DNA of 64,000 bases from RYN-230 sp963834705 (GTDB taxonomy: Bacteria; Actinomycetota; Actinomycetes; Streptosporangiales; Streptosporangiaceae). Positions within the stretch are counted from its first letter, which is position 1. Each line of letters begins with the position of its first letter. The stretch lies in contig CAWICV010000001.1 of NCBI GenBank assembly GCA_963834705.1, positions 1,054,001 through 1,118,000 of the forward strand, given 5' to 3'. The position numbers and the translations under genes were made by a program. Of this stretch, positions 25,861-32,918 are shown one piece after another. The notes under the pieces are model-generated. The model was not told the DNA's origin, did not search any database, and saw nothing but the letters and a program-made list of their open reading frames with translations.

Positions 25861-26034
25861 TGGCTGGACGTGCAGCACGTCCGCCATGTAGCGGCCGGCG
25901 GACGCGACCGCCTCGTCCGGCGTGCGGCCCTGCTCGCGGGCCACCATGTAGGCGGCGTACCAGTCCCACCAGTTGTGCGGGGCATGGGTCTTCTCGTAAT
26001 GGTCGTGATGCTCGGCCGTCTCTAGCCGGTCACC
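25855..26034 (-). pseudogene. VOC/bleomycin-resistance-like C-terminal relic
   Basis: The minus-strand frame ending at 25855 reads HHDHYEKTHAPHNWWDWYAA, then YMVAREQGRTPDEAVASAGR and a short tail. This helix-rich tail is what I recall at the end of many actinobacterial VOC-fold (glyoxalase/bleomycin resistance) proteins. The VOC domain itself is missing: upstream the frame runs through the RelE gene on the same strand. It overlaps the end of the isomerase gene by six bases. Probably the stub of a gene lost when the neighbouring island arrived. Confidence 0.5.
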
Positions 26035-26323
26035 GCTGCGGGCGGTGGTAGATCTCTGAGCGGTGGTCAACATCGAGGTCGTGGACCACGCGGCTGTTCT
26101 CGTCGATCCGGTAGACGATGCGATAGGTGCCGCGCCGGGCACCGTGACAGCCAGCAAGCGGCCCGAACAGTGGTTTGCCGACTCGCTGCGGGTTGACCGC
26201 CAGTGCCGCATCGCAGAACTCCAGCACGGCGGCGGCCACGGCTTCCGGAAGCCGCTGGGCTATGGCTCGCCGGGCGGCGGGCTGGAACCGGATCTCATAC
26301 CGCTGAGCTGGTTCGGTCGTCAC
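26030..26323 (-). CDS. relE: RelE/ParE-family toxin
   Basis: A 97-residue protein with the RelE fold: YEIRFQPAARRAIAQRLPE at the start, KPLFGPLAGCHGARRGTYRI in the middle and VVHDLDVDHRSEIYHR at the end. The Arg/Tyr/His residues in GARRGTYRIVY and DHRSEIY correspond to the usual mRNA-cleaving region of RelE toxins. The GTG start at 26323 overlaps the antitoxin stop in a GTGA, the standard toxin-antitoxin layout. It should cleave mRNA on the ribosome when free of its partner. Confidence 0.92.
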   Translation of the reverse strand: MTTEPAQRYEIRFQPAARRAIAQRLPEAVAAAVLEFCDAALAVNPQRVGKPLFGPLAGCHGARRGTYRIVYRIDENSRVVHDLDVDHRSEIYHRPQR

Positions 26324-26619
26324 GTGCCGGTGACGCGGCGCCGGGCCAGGTCCTGGCGAACGGTGGCCATGTCAGCGCCAGACTCGCCACGGCCCAGAGC
26401 TGCCAGGCTCTCGGAGATGCGCGCGACAGCCTCGCTGTCACCGAGGATTTCCAGGGTCATCTCCAAGCCTTCAAGGTCGTCCACCGACAGCAGGACAGCC
26501 TCTGCCTCTCCGTTGCGGGTCAGGGTGATCCGCTCATGCTGCTGGCGCACCCGCCGGGCCAGCTCAGACAGCCGTGCCTTGGCTTCGGACAACGGAACAG
26601 GCGTCAACGCGATCGTCAT
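26320..26619 (-). CDS. Phd/YefM-family antitoxin
   Basis: A 99-residue protein beginning TIALTPVPLSEAKARLSELA, the Phd/YefM DNA-binding fold, with RITLTRNGEAEAVLLSVDDL following, and a flexible basic tail (QDLARRRVTGT) that would bind the toxin. It is first in a two-gene operon with the RelE-like toxin. Antitoxins of this type also repress their own promoter, which would lie in 26620-26740. The ATG start at 26619 is the first methionine of the conserved pattern. Confidence 0.92.
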   Translation of the reverse strand: MTIALTPVPLSEAKARLSELARRVRQQHERITLTRNGEAEAVLLSVDDLEGLEMTLEILGDSEAVARISESLAALGRGESGADMATVRQDLARRRVTGT

Positions 26620-26740
26620 GGTTAGAAGTATAGGCTTCGCTAGTCCGTTTTTGGACCAAGCTACTTCCGTGCAGCCACAGAGGTGGTCCAGGAACGCTGA
26701 TGGCTGATGCCCATGACAGGCAGAGCGTGACGGGCAGGGC

Positions 26741-26968
26741 TCACGTCCCGGTTACGTAGTAGCCCTTGCCGATCACTGGAGTGATGAGGCCTTCGTCCTT
26801 CAGGGTCGTCAGCGCACGTTCAGCTGTGATGTGGGAAACGCCGTGCTCCTGGCTGAGCGTCTTGACGCTCGGCAGTCGCTTAGTGATCGTCCCGTCCTCG
26901 ATCTGAGCACGCAGTAGCGCCGCTAGCTGGACATACAGCGGCGTAGACGAGTCATGATCGATTTCCAC
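26741..26968 (-). CDS. Short GntR-family regulator
   Basis: A 75-residue protein that is little more than a winged helix-turn-helix: TPLYVQLAALLRAQIEDGTI, RLPSVKTLSQEHGVSHITAE, then ALTTLKDEGLITPVIGKGYY. The effector domain found in normal GntR proteins is absent. Such stand-alone GntR domains are common near actinobacterial mobile elements. The start is GTG at 26968. It is divergent from a small unknown gene, with a perfect palindrome between them, so it probably represses both. Confidence 0.88.
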   Translation of the reverse strand: MEIDHDSSTPLYVQLAALLRAQIEDGTITKRLPSVKTLSQEHGVSHITAERALTTLKDEGLITPVIGKGYYVTGT

Positions 26969-27016
26969 ATGATCACATTAGGTCTCATCTGGCTCCATCC
27001 TGCTCCCAGGGGTATC

Positions 27017-27040
27017 AGCAGGAACCATATGGTTCCTGCT
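27017..27040. promoter_or_regulatory. 24-bp perfect palindrome, likely GntR operator
   Basis: AGCAGGAACCAT (27017-27028) is followed directly by its exact reverse complement ATGGTTCCTGCT (27029-27040). It lies 48 bases upstream of the short GntR gene and 53 bases upstream of the divergent small gene. GntR proteins bind palindromes as dimers, so this is the natural candidate operator. Confidence 0.75.
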
Positions 27041-27093
27041 AGACTCGCTGGGCACGAGCCGGACGATTTCTGACTTGATCGTCGGAGGTTTGG

Positions 27094-27315
27094 ATGGACG
27101 ACGAACAACCGCCTGCCTGGCGGGACGCCTTACATGAAGACACCCCGAACTGGTGGCCCTACGCGGCCGAGTTCCCGCAATGGCATGTCTGGCGCGGAGT
27201 GTGCGGCTTGGTATACGCGCGGCGGCCGCGTACCAGCCCACCGCTCGTAGTCCGGGGTGAGGACGCAGTCGATCTCCGGGACCAAATCAAGCAAGCCGAG
27301 AGCAAGCTCGCCTAG
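27094..27315 (+). CDS. Small Trp-rich hypothetical protein
   Basis: A 73-residue protein: PAWRDALHEDTPNWWPYAAE, then FPQWHVWRGVCGLVYARRPR, then a tail with VRGEDAVDLRDQIKQAE. It has five tryptophans and a basic middle, without signal or membrane segment. I recall similar unnamed small proteins in actinobacterial islands. It starts with ATG after CGGAGG. Its stop overlaps the end of the IS630 relic, so its natural 3' end may have been changed by that insertion. Divergence from the short GntR gene suggests joint control. Confidence 0.65.
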   Translation: MDDEQPPAWRDALHEDTPNWWPYAAEFPQWHVWRGVCGLVYARRPRTSPPLVVRGEDAVDLRDQIKQAESKLA

Positions 27316-27609
27316 TGTCGTGAGTCGTTAATCCGGGTGCAGTATTTGGCGATGGAGTCGAGGATCTGGTGGTCGGCGGTCTTGGTCCAGACGTAGGGTC
27401 GGGGGTTGTCATTCCAGGTCTGGATCCAGGCCCGGATGTCGGTGTTGAGCTCGCGGACAGAGCGGTGCGTGCCGCGCTGGAGTTTCTTGGTGGTCAGCTC
27501 GCCGAACCAGCGCTCGACGAGGTTGAGCCAGGATGAGCTGGTGGGGGTGAAGTGCAGGACGAAGCGCGGGTGGGCGGCCAGCCATCGCCGGATCGCCGGG
27601 GTCTTGTTT
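27312..27609 (-). mobile_element. IS630-family transposase C-terminal relic
   Basis: Translated on the minus strand, this stretch gives KTPAIRRWLAAHPRFVLHFT, PTSSSWLNLVERWFGELTTK and a tail ending TRINDSRH before the stop at 27312. The segment with SSWLNLVERWF, carrying the third acidic residue of the DDE triad, is diagnostic of IS630 transposases. The N-terminal two thirds and one inverted repeat are missing; the frame breaks near 27609. It can no longer move by itself. Confidence 0.85.
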
Positions 27610-27686
27610 CTGCTCTACCGGGCCGCTTGTGACGGAGTACCGGGGAATCGTGCTGGGGTCTGGTTTGAGGATGGCGGGCCCGAGCA

Positions 27687-27716
27687 AACGGGAGGAGGCC
27701 GAGGCATCCTCCCGTT
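27687..27716. terminator. Hairpin downstream of the CocE hydrolase gene
   Basis: AACGGGAGGA (27687-27696) and TCCTCCCGTT (27707-27716) form a perfect ten-base stem with a ten-base loop. It lies about 70 bases after the stop of the hydrolase gene on the minus strand. On the plus strand it is followed by CCCTCCTTTTG, so it could also stop reading from the left. No gene is visible between 27610 and 27787. Confidence 0.6.
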
Positions 27717-27787
27717 GCCCTCCTTTTGTGGTCGGATGGCCGATCGCCGATGCAAGATTGCGGTCTTGTCTGGGGGCGGCGTAGTTG

Positions 27788-29482
27788 TCAGGAGTGGCCT
27801 CCTCGCGAGATGACGGGAATTTCGAGGGTGGACGGGCGGCCTGGTGCCCAGGTGATGGTGGCTTTTCCTCGCGTGCTGGGCTGGTAGTGGGTGGGGAAGT
27901 GGCCGAAGAGGAGGTTGCGGGGTTGCAGGTACCGCCCGGCGACCATGAGCCGGAGGCTTTCCCCGGCCCGGAACAGCGTGGCTGAGGAGCTGAGCGGGAT
28001 CAGTATTTCCATCTGCTCGTTGTCGCGGACGGGCTGGCGGGTGCGGAAGGTATGTTCGGGCTGGTGGGGTGCGCTGAGTTCGGGATCGAGCTCGCGGAGA
28101 GCCAGGCGGAGCCTGCCCTGGGCGACGCGGTCCCGCCCGTATCCGTAAGAGCCTCCGAACGGGACGGGGGCGCCGTGTGACCACTTCTCGACCCCGACGA
28201 ACAGCCGGGGGTCGTCGGTGCCCGTGGTGGACACGTGGAGACGGAGGGTCATTGGGCCGCTGAGCTCGGTGTCCTCGGCGAAGCGGTACTCGAATGCGGC
28301 GGCGTTGCGCTTGAGGTCGAAGGTGACGGCGCCCTTGGGTTCTTCGGTCTCGCTCAGCGCGCCATGCCCGGCCAGATAGAGCTGCCGCCAGTGGGTGCGC
28401 GCTAGAGGCCATTCCCCCTCGTTGCGGACTTCGACAACGTGATCGAGCCGGTCCCGGACCTCCAGCCGCATCCGGGGGAGGCCGGGGATGTCCTGGCCGC
28501 GCAAGTGCTTGTCGAAGAACGCGAGCTGAGTGCTGCGGGCCTCCTCTCCGTAGAAGGTGGCCCACTTCGGCCCGCGGTGCGCGTAGGCGTGCCGCTCGTC
28601 GGAGCCAGCCTGCTGGAAGGCGCGCATGGATCCCACGCTGTGCAGGTTGAGGTCGGAGAAGCTCGTGCAGACCAGGATCGGGACCCGGATCTTCGAGATG
28701 TCGGGAGTGATCCTGTCCCACCAGGCGTCGCGGAGCGGGTGCTTCCGCCGTTCGGCGGCGACGTTGACGTTCAGCCGGGCGACACGGTTGGTCATGAACA
28801 GCCAGATCCGGGCGAAGCCATTCTCGACGACCCCGCCGGGGGTGAAGAAGTCGCGGTAGGCGTCGGTGAATCCCTCCCATGGGCAGATCGCCTTCAGCGC
28901 GGGCGGGTTCAGGGCCGCGACCTTGTACTGGGACAGGGCCAGATATGACACGCCCAGCATTCCCACCCGGCCGTTCGACCACGGCTGCTCGGCGGCCCAG
29001 GCGATGACCTGGGAGATGTCGTCGGCTTCCTGATCGGAGAGCAGTTCGCCGCGTCCTTCGGAATGGCCGCCGCCGCGGGTGTCCAGGTTGATCACCGCGT
29101 ATCCCTGCTGGGCCCACCAGACGGGGTCGGGCGCTTCCCAGCTGGTCTGGTCCGAGATCCGCAGCGGCTCGGGCTGGTTCATGACCCGGAACTGCGGATT
29201 CAGAGACCACTTCCCCCGCTTGAACTTCGGCACCCAATCCTTCCGGTAGGGGTGCGCCGACAGCAGGATCGGGAGCGGACCGTCCGCGGCAGCCGGGCGG
29301 AACAAATTCAGGCGCAACGTCACGCCGTCCCGCATCCGCACGGGCACGTCCTCGTCCTTACGGACATCGTCCGGCATCCGGTACACCGTCACCGGCGGGT
29401 GCAGCAACGCCTTACGGCGCGTGCGCGCATAGGCGCTGGCACCGGGACGCTTCCACGGCCTGTCGAGGGTGTTGTCCTTCAT
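27788..29482 (-). CDS. CocE/NonD-family hydrolase (X-Pro dipeptidyl-peptidase fold)
   Basis: About 564 residues. The alpha/beta-hydrolase part has VPVRMRDGVTLRLNLFRP, the oxyanion region ILLSAHPYRKDW, DTRGGGHSEGRGE and the nucleophile Ser in MLGVSYLALSQ. A C-terminal jelly-roll domain (about residues 340-560, HWRQLYLAGHGALSETEE onward) is the PepX_C domain. Family members hydrolyse esters or amides such as cocaine, or act as acylases. The ATG at 29482 follows GGAGGAG. It is divergent from a TetR regulator in a shared promoter with paired operators, so it is probably induced by its substrate. Confidence 0.9.
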   Translation of the reverse strand: MKDNTLDRPWKRPGASAYARTRRKALLHPPVTVYRMPDDVRKDEDVPVRMRDGVTLRLNLFRPAAADGPLPILLSAHPYRKDWVPKFKRGKWSLNPQFRVMNQPEPLRISDQTSWEAPDPVWWAQQGYAVINLDTRGGGHSEGRGELLSDQEADDISQVIAWAAEQPWSNGRVGMLGVSYLALSQYKVAALNPPALKAICPWEGFTDAYRDFFTPGGVVENGFARIWLFMTNRVARLNVNVAAERRKHPLRDAWWDRITPDISKIRVPILVCTSFSDLNLHSVGSMRAFQQAGSDERHAYAHRGPKWATFYGEEARSTQLAFFDKHLRGQDIPGLPRMRLEVRDRLDHVVEVRNEGEWPLARTHWRQLYLAGHGALSETEEPKGAVTFDLKRNAAAFEYRFAEDTELSGPMTLRLHVSTTGTDDPRLFVGVEKWSHGAPVPFGGSYGYGRDRVAQGRLRLALRELDPELSAPHQPEHTFRTRQPVRDNEQMEILIPLSSSATLFRAGESLRLMVAGRYLQPRNLLFGHFPTHYQPSTRGKATITWAPGRPSTLEIPVISRGGHS

Positions 29483-29507
29483 GATGTTGACTCCTCCATC
29501 AATGGAT

Positions 29508-29547
29508 TTGAGTGTCGTTCTAATGAACTTGAATGTCACTCTAGAAC
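29508..29547. promoter_or_regulatory. Adjacent direct repeats, likely TetR operator
   Basis: TTGAGTGTCGTTCTAATGAAC (29508-29528, 21 bases; its core is GTTCTAATGAAC) is followed directly by TTGAATGTCACTCTAGAAC (29529-29547). The first contains GTTC-N4-GAAC, an interrupted palindrome. Both lie in the 84-base gap between the divergent hydrolase and TetR genes, where a TetR dimer pair would block both promoters. The copies share about 15 positions. Confidence 0.6.
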
Positions 29548-29566
29548 ATGGTGTAGGGTGTTGTCT

Positions 29567-30208
29567 ATGACCACCGAGAAGACATCCGCAGACGACTACC
29601 GCAGCCGCCAGAAACGCGTCGGCGACGCCCTGCGCCGCGACACCCGCAACCGGCTGCTGGAAGCAGCGGAAGCCGAGTTCACCGCCCACGGCTACGCCGG
29701 GACGACCGTCACCCGGCTCGCGGCAGCAGCCGGGGTCTCCGTCCAGACGCTGTACCTGGCCTGGGGCAGCAAGCGGGCCCTGCTGCGCGGCTACATGGAA
29801 AACGCGCTTTCCGGCAGCACCGGCTCGCCGGAGGACGCCGACAGGAGATTCGCGGGCCTGCCGCCCCACGAGCGGCTAGCCGGACTCGCGGTCCTCGTCA
29901 CCGAGATCGCGGAACGCGCCGCCACCGGCTGGAGTCTCTACCGGGACGCATCAGCCGTCAACCCCGAAATCGCCGCCGACTGGAACGAACTCCAAATGCT
30001 GCGCCACCGACTCTTCACCCGGATCATCGGCGGCATCCCCGTCACCGCACTAGCCGAGGGCCTCACCATGAAGACCGCCGTCAACACGGCATGGGCGATC
30101 GCGAGTCCCGAAAGCTATGACCTTCTCGTGCGCCGCCTCGGCTACCAGCTTGAAGAGTTCCACGACTGGATGAGACAAAACCTGATCACAGCCATACTCG
30201 CCCCCTGA
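29567..30208 (+). CDS. TetR-family regulator
   Basis: A 213-residue regulator. Residues 20-75 form the TetR helix-turn-helix (RLLEAAEAEFTAHGYAGTTV, TRLAAAAGVSVQTLYLAWGS). The C-terminal part is helical, with a tryptophan-containing ligand region (TGWSLYRDASAVNPE). The ATG at 29567 starts the conserved region; longer in-frame starts would run through the divergent hydrolase gene. It most likely represses that hydrolase gene and itself through the repeats between them. Confidence 0.9.
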   Translation: MTTEKTSADDYRSRQKRVGDALRRDTRNRLLEAAEAEFTAHGYAGTTVTRLAAAAGVSVQTLYLAWGSKRALLRGYMENALSGSTGSPEDADRRFAGLPPHERLAGLAVLVTEIAERAATGWSLYRDASAVNPEIAADWNELQMLRHRLFTRIIGGIPVTALAEGLTMKTAVNTAWAIASPESYDLLVRRLGYQLEEFHDWMRQNLITAILAP

Positions 30209-30331
30209 CCATTCTTCCGGAAAGGCAGAGCCAGCCAGAACCAGCCAGAAAACGTGCCGAGGTTCGCCGCGTCCGCCGCTGCCGGTCTCTCCAACTGACA
30301 ATGCCATCGCCATGACGAGGCTGCGGCCAAG

Positions 30332-30351
30332 TCCGGCCGCTAGCGGCCGGA
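30332..30351. repeat. 20-bp perfect palindrome
   Basis: TCCGGCCGCTAGCGGCCGGA is its own reverse complement. It lies between the TetR gene (ends 30208) and the integrase relic (from about 30364). It could be a terminator stem without a loop, a protein binding site, or a leftover of the recombination that truncated the integrase. Nothing else is seen in 30209-30331. Confidence 0.7.
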
Positions 30352-30363
30352 CGATCTCGCAGC

Positions 30364-31064
30364 GTCGTTAACCCCCGTCAGGCGCGGGCGCTCCTCGACG
30401 CCGTACGCGCCCAGCAGCCCAGCGGGCCCAGGCTCGTCGCCTTCTTCGCAGTCATGTATTACGCCGGGCTCCGTCCTGAGGAGGCCATCAATCTGGGCAC
30501 CGACAACGTGCTCCTGCCACCTCGCCTGTGGGACGGCGAATGCCAGCAGTGGCAAGACCCGCCGGATGACCGAGACTGGGGCGACTGCACCTCCGCAGCG
30601 CAACACCGGATGCTGGCCGTGAGTGGCCCGACGACGGCAGCCCCCAGGAGCGGCGGCAGCTCAAGCACCGGGCCGAGGGAGACACCCGGATCGTGCCCAC
30701 CCATCCCGAACTGACCAGGCTGCTGCGCGATCACCTGGCGAACTTTGGCCCGGCCGACGACGGCCGTCTCTTCGCCGGTGTGCGGGGCGGCGACCTGCCC
30801 ACGATCACCTACCGTCGCGCCTGGGCCAAATCCCGCCAGCTGGCCCTCACCCCCGCGGAGCAAGCCTCTCCCCTCGCCCGACGGCCCTACGACCTGCGGC
30901 ACGCCTGCCTGTCCACCTGGCTGAACGGCGGCGTCTATCCCACTCAGGTGGCCGAGTGGGCCGGGCACAGCGTGGACGTGCTGCTGCGCATCTACGCCAA
31001 GTGCATCGCGGGCCAGAACGAGCTCGCCAAGCGCCGCATCGACGAAGCCCTGCCCCAAGACTGA
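30364..31064 (+). pseudogene. int: Tyrosine recombinase (integrase) relic
   Basis: The catalytic half of a phage-type integrase. The first frame gives QARALLDAVRAQQPSGPRLV, then FFAVMYYAGLRPEEAINLG with the first catalytic Arg. The second frame, from about 30591, gives the middle and end: RPYDLRHACLSTWLN with the second Arg and a His, VAEWAGHSVDVLLRIYAKC with the last His and nucleophile Tyr. One base is missing or extra near 30588, and the N-terminal arm and core-binding domains are absent. It stands about 150 bases from the 3' end of a tRNA gene, the usual site for such elements, so it probably marks the edge of a decayed integrated element. Confidence 0.9.
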
Positions 31065-31211
31065 GAGCCCGGAAATTTGGCACGTATTTGGCACAGCGAC
31101 CTGCATCTGGCCGCTCCTGGCTGCGTGCGGCTGCACACCCGGTTGACATGCAAGGCCACGAAGACTAAGCGTTTATGCAGGTCCCAGGCCCTTACCTGAA
31201 ACCTCAGAGAG

Positions 31212-31285
31212 TGGGGCGGGTGGGGCTCGAACCCACGACCGACGGATTATGAGTCCGCTGCTCTGACCGGCTGAGCTACCGCCCC
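31212..31285 (-). tRNA. tRNA with anticodon CAT (Met, or lysidine Ile2)
   Basis: On the minus strand a 74-base cloverleaf runs from GGGGCGG at 31285 to its partner CCGCCCC ending at 31213, plus discriminator A at 31212. The D arm is AGCTCAGCCGGTCAGAGC, the anticodon loop CTCATAA and the T arm GGGTTCGAGCCCC. CCA is not encoded. Anticodon CAT fits elongator Met or the Ile tRNA whose C34 becomes lysidine; I cannot separate them by eye. The stems are not of initiator type. Confidence 0.95.
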
Positions 31286-31307
31286 GGACAACAGCGCCTG
31301 AACAATA

Positions 31308-31345
31308 CAGCAGACGCTGCCGCCTCGGTGCGGCAGCGCCTGCTG
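31308..31345. terminator. Hairpin terminator after the conservon
   Basis: CAGCAG-A-CGCTGCCGC (31308-31323) pairs with GCGGCAGCG-C-CTGCTG (31330-31345) around a six-base loop, with one A/C mismatch. It lies between the conservon's last gene, which ends at 31398, and the tRNA on the same strand. It would stop transcription coming from the conservon. Confidence 0.75.
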
Positions 31346-31397
31346 TGGTGTCCTGGCGCCCGGCGGCCGGTCCCCGGCGCGCCGTGCAGAGCCGCTG

Positions 31398-32000
31398 TCA
31401 GCGGGCGCTCAACTGCATGGCCATGGCGTGCTCGACCAGCGCGATGAGCGTCGCCTTGGTGGACTTCCGGCCGCGGGCGTCGCACTGCACGACCGGGACG
31501 TTCGGGCTGACCGACAGTGCCTCCTGCACATCCTGCACACCGTGCGGGAACTCACCGTGGAATCCGTTGATGGCCACGATGAACGGCAGGCCGGCGGTCT
31601 CGAAGTAGTCCACCGCCGGGAAGGAGTCAGCCAGCCGACGGGTGTCTACCAGCACCACGGCGCCGATCGCACCCTGGATCAGGTCGTCCCACATAAACCA
31701 GAAACGGTGCTGCCCAGGCGTGCCGAACAAGTAGAGGATCAGCCCAGCGTCCAGCGTCACCCGGCCGAAGTCCATGGCCACCGTGGTCGTGGTCTTGTCC
31801 GGTACCGCGGACAGATCGTTGACTCCGGCACTGGCCGACGTCATGACTGCCTCGGTGGTCAGCGGCGTGATCTCGGACACCGATCCGACGAATGTGGTCT
31901 TACCAACGCCGAAGCCACCCGCGACGACGATCTTCACCGACGTCATCGCGGCGGTATCCCCAGCCGTGCCTCGCACGGGACTAGAGCTTACGAAGTCCAC
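31398..32000 (-). CDS. cvnD: Conservon GTP-binding protein (CvnD)
   Basis: A 200-residue Ras/MglA-like GTPase. Walker A is VVAGGFGVGKTTFVGSVSEI, and a switch region has the DxxG equivalent LYLFGTPGQHRFWFMWDDL. CvnD proteins are the GTPase of the conservon signalling complex at the membrane. I chose the GTG at 32000, giving DFVSSSP as the start, because CvnD proteins usually begin in this way; the ATG at 31946 is the alternative. The gene overlaps cvnC by 20 bases. Confidence 0.92.
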   Translation of the reverse strand: MDFVSSSPVRGTAGDTAAMTSVKIVVAGGFGVGKTTFVGSVSEITPLTTEAVMTSASAGVNDLSAVPDKTTTTVAMDFGRVTLDAGLILYLFGTPGQHRFWFMWDDLIQGAIGAVVLVDTRRLADSFPAVDYFETAGLPFIVAINGFHGEFPHGVQDVQEALSVSPNVPVVQCDARGRKSTKATLIALVEHAMAMQLSAR

Positions 32001-32412
32001 TGAGCACCCTTTCGAGCAGGTTGAGATCTGGGCGGCCATGTGCATGGTCCAGCTGGTGCACCCGGACAAGCCCTTCCACCGCCATGTCAGCGACGAGGAC
32101 TCGGGCTACGCCCAGGGGCATCCTGAGCACAGCCGAGATCTCTGCCACTGAACGCCAATCGCGGCAGAACCCGAGGATGGCTTGGCATTCCGGGCTCAGG
32201 CTCGACAGATCCCGTGCCTCATAGTGAGACGCGGCCACCATCGCCTCGATCTGGAGCTGGTACCGGGGCTTCGTCCGCCCCCCGGTAACCGCATATGGCC
32301 GGACCAGTCCACTCCCAGAAGGTTCGGCCCCACGTGCACGCTTTCCGCCGCCGGATCCGGGCTCACGCTGGCCCCCCGTCGGCGGCCAGTCATCCAGGCC
32401 GGGGCCGGACAA
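31981..32412 (-). CDS. cvnC: Conservon DUF742 protein (CvnC)
   Basis: A 143-residue DUF742 protein. After a variable Gly/Arg-rich head comes LVRPYAVTGGRTKPRYQLQI, the family hallmark, then a winged-helix-like part (CRDWRSVAEISAVLRMPLGV, ARVLVADMAVEGLVRVH) and the tail LNLLERVLSGLRKL. It starts with TTG at 32412, seven bases after AGGAGA. It bridges the kinase/roadblock part and the GTPase in the conservon complex; its molecular role is not settled. Confidence 0.92.
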   Translation of the reverse strand: MSGPGLDDWPPTGGQREPGSGGGKRARGAEPSGSGLVRPYAVTGGRTKPRYQLQIEAMVAASHYEARDLSSLSPECQAILGFCRDWRSVAEISAVLRMPLGVARVLVADMAVEGLVRVHQLDHAHGRPDLNLLERVLSGLRKL

Positions 32413-32427
32413 CAGTCTCTCCTGTCA

Positions 32428-32850
32428 CTATCTGCCATCCTCCGACCGCAGCGCCCCGCGCATGTCAGGCGTCAGGGCGCGGCCAACACGCTCCACCAGG
32501 AGCGCCATCTCGTAGGCCACCAGGCCCATGTCACAGTCGGCGGACGCGAGCACGGCAAGGCTCGATCCGTCGCTGATAGCCATAACTAGCAGCAGGCCCC
32601 GCTGCATCTCAACGACCGTCTGAGTGACCGGCCCGCCCTCGAAGACCCGCGACGCGCCCTGCGTCAGGCTGGTCAACCCAGAGGTTACCGCCGCGAGCTG
32701 GTCCACACGGTCGGCTGGGAAGCCGTTCGAGAACGCCAGGGGCAGCCCGTCTGACGACACCACGATGGCATGCGCGACGGATGCGACCCTTTCCACGAAG
32801 TTCGTGATCAGCCAGTTCAGGTCCTGGATGGGACGGGTTAGCGGACTCAC
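32428..32850 (-). CDS. cvnB: Conservon roadblock/LC7 protein (CvnB)
   Basis: A 140-residue roadblock/LC7 protein: LTRPIQDLNWLITNFVERVA, then VASVAHAIVVSSDGLPLAFS and a final helix MALLVERVGRALTP. Roadblock proteins bind and regulate small GTPases such as the MglA-like CvnD. The GTG at 32850 is chosen because AAGGAGG precedes it; an ATG at 32922 overlapping the cvnA stop is possible but gives a 24-residue extra head of poor composition. Confidence 0.93.
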   Translation of the reverse strand: MSPLTRPIQDLNWLITNFVERVASVAHAIVVSSDGLPLAFSNGFPADRVDQLAAVTSGLTSLTQGASRVFEGGPVTQTVVEMQRGLLLVMAISDGSSLAVLASADCDMGLVAYEMALLVERVGRALTPDMRGALRSEDGR

Positions 32851-32918
32851 GAACCCTCCTTTCTCGGCGACCCCACCATAAGAAGCATCAGCACGTGCGG
32901 CAAAGCCGTCGCCACCCC

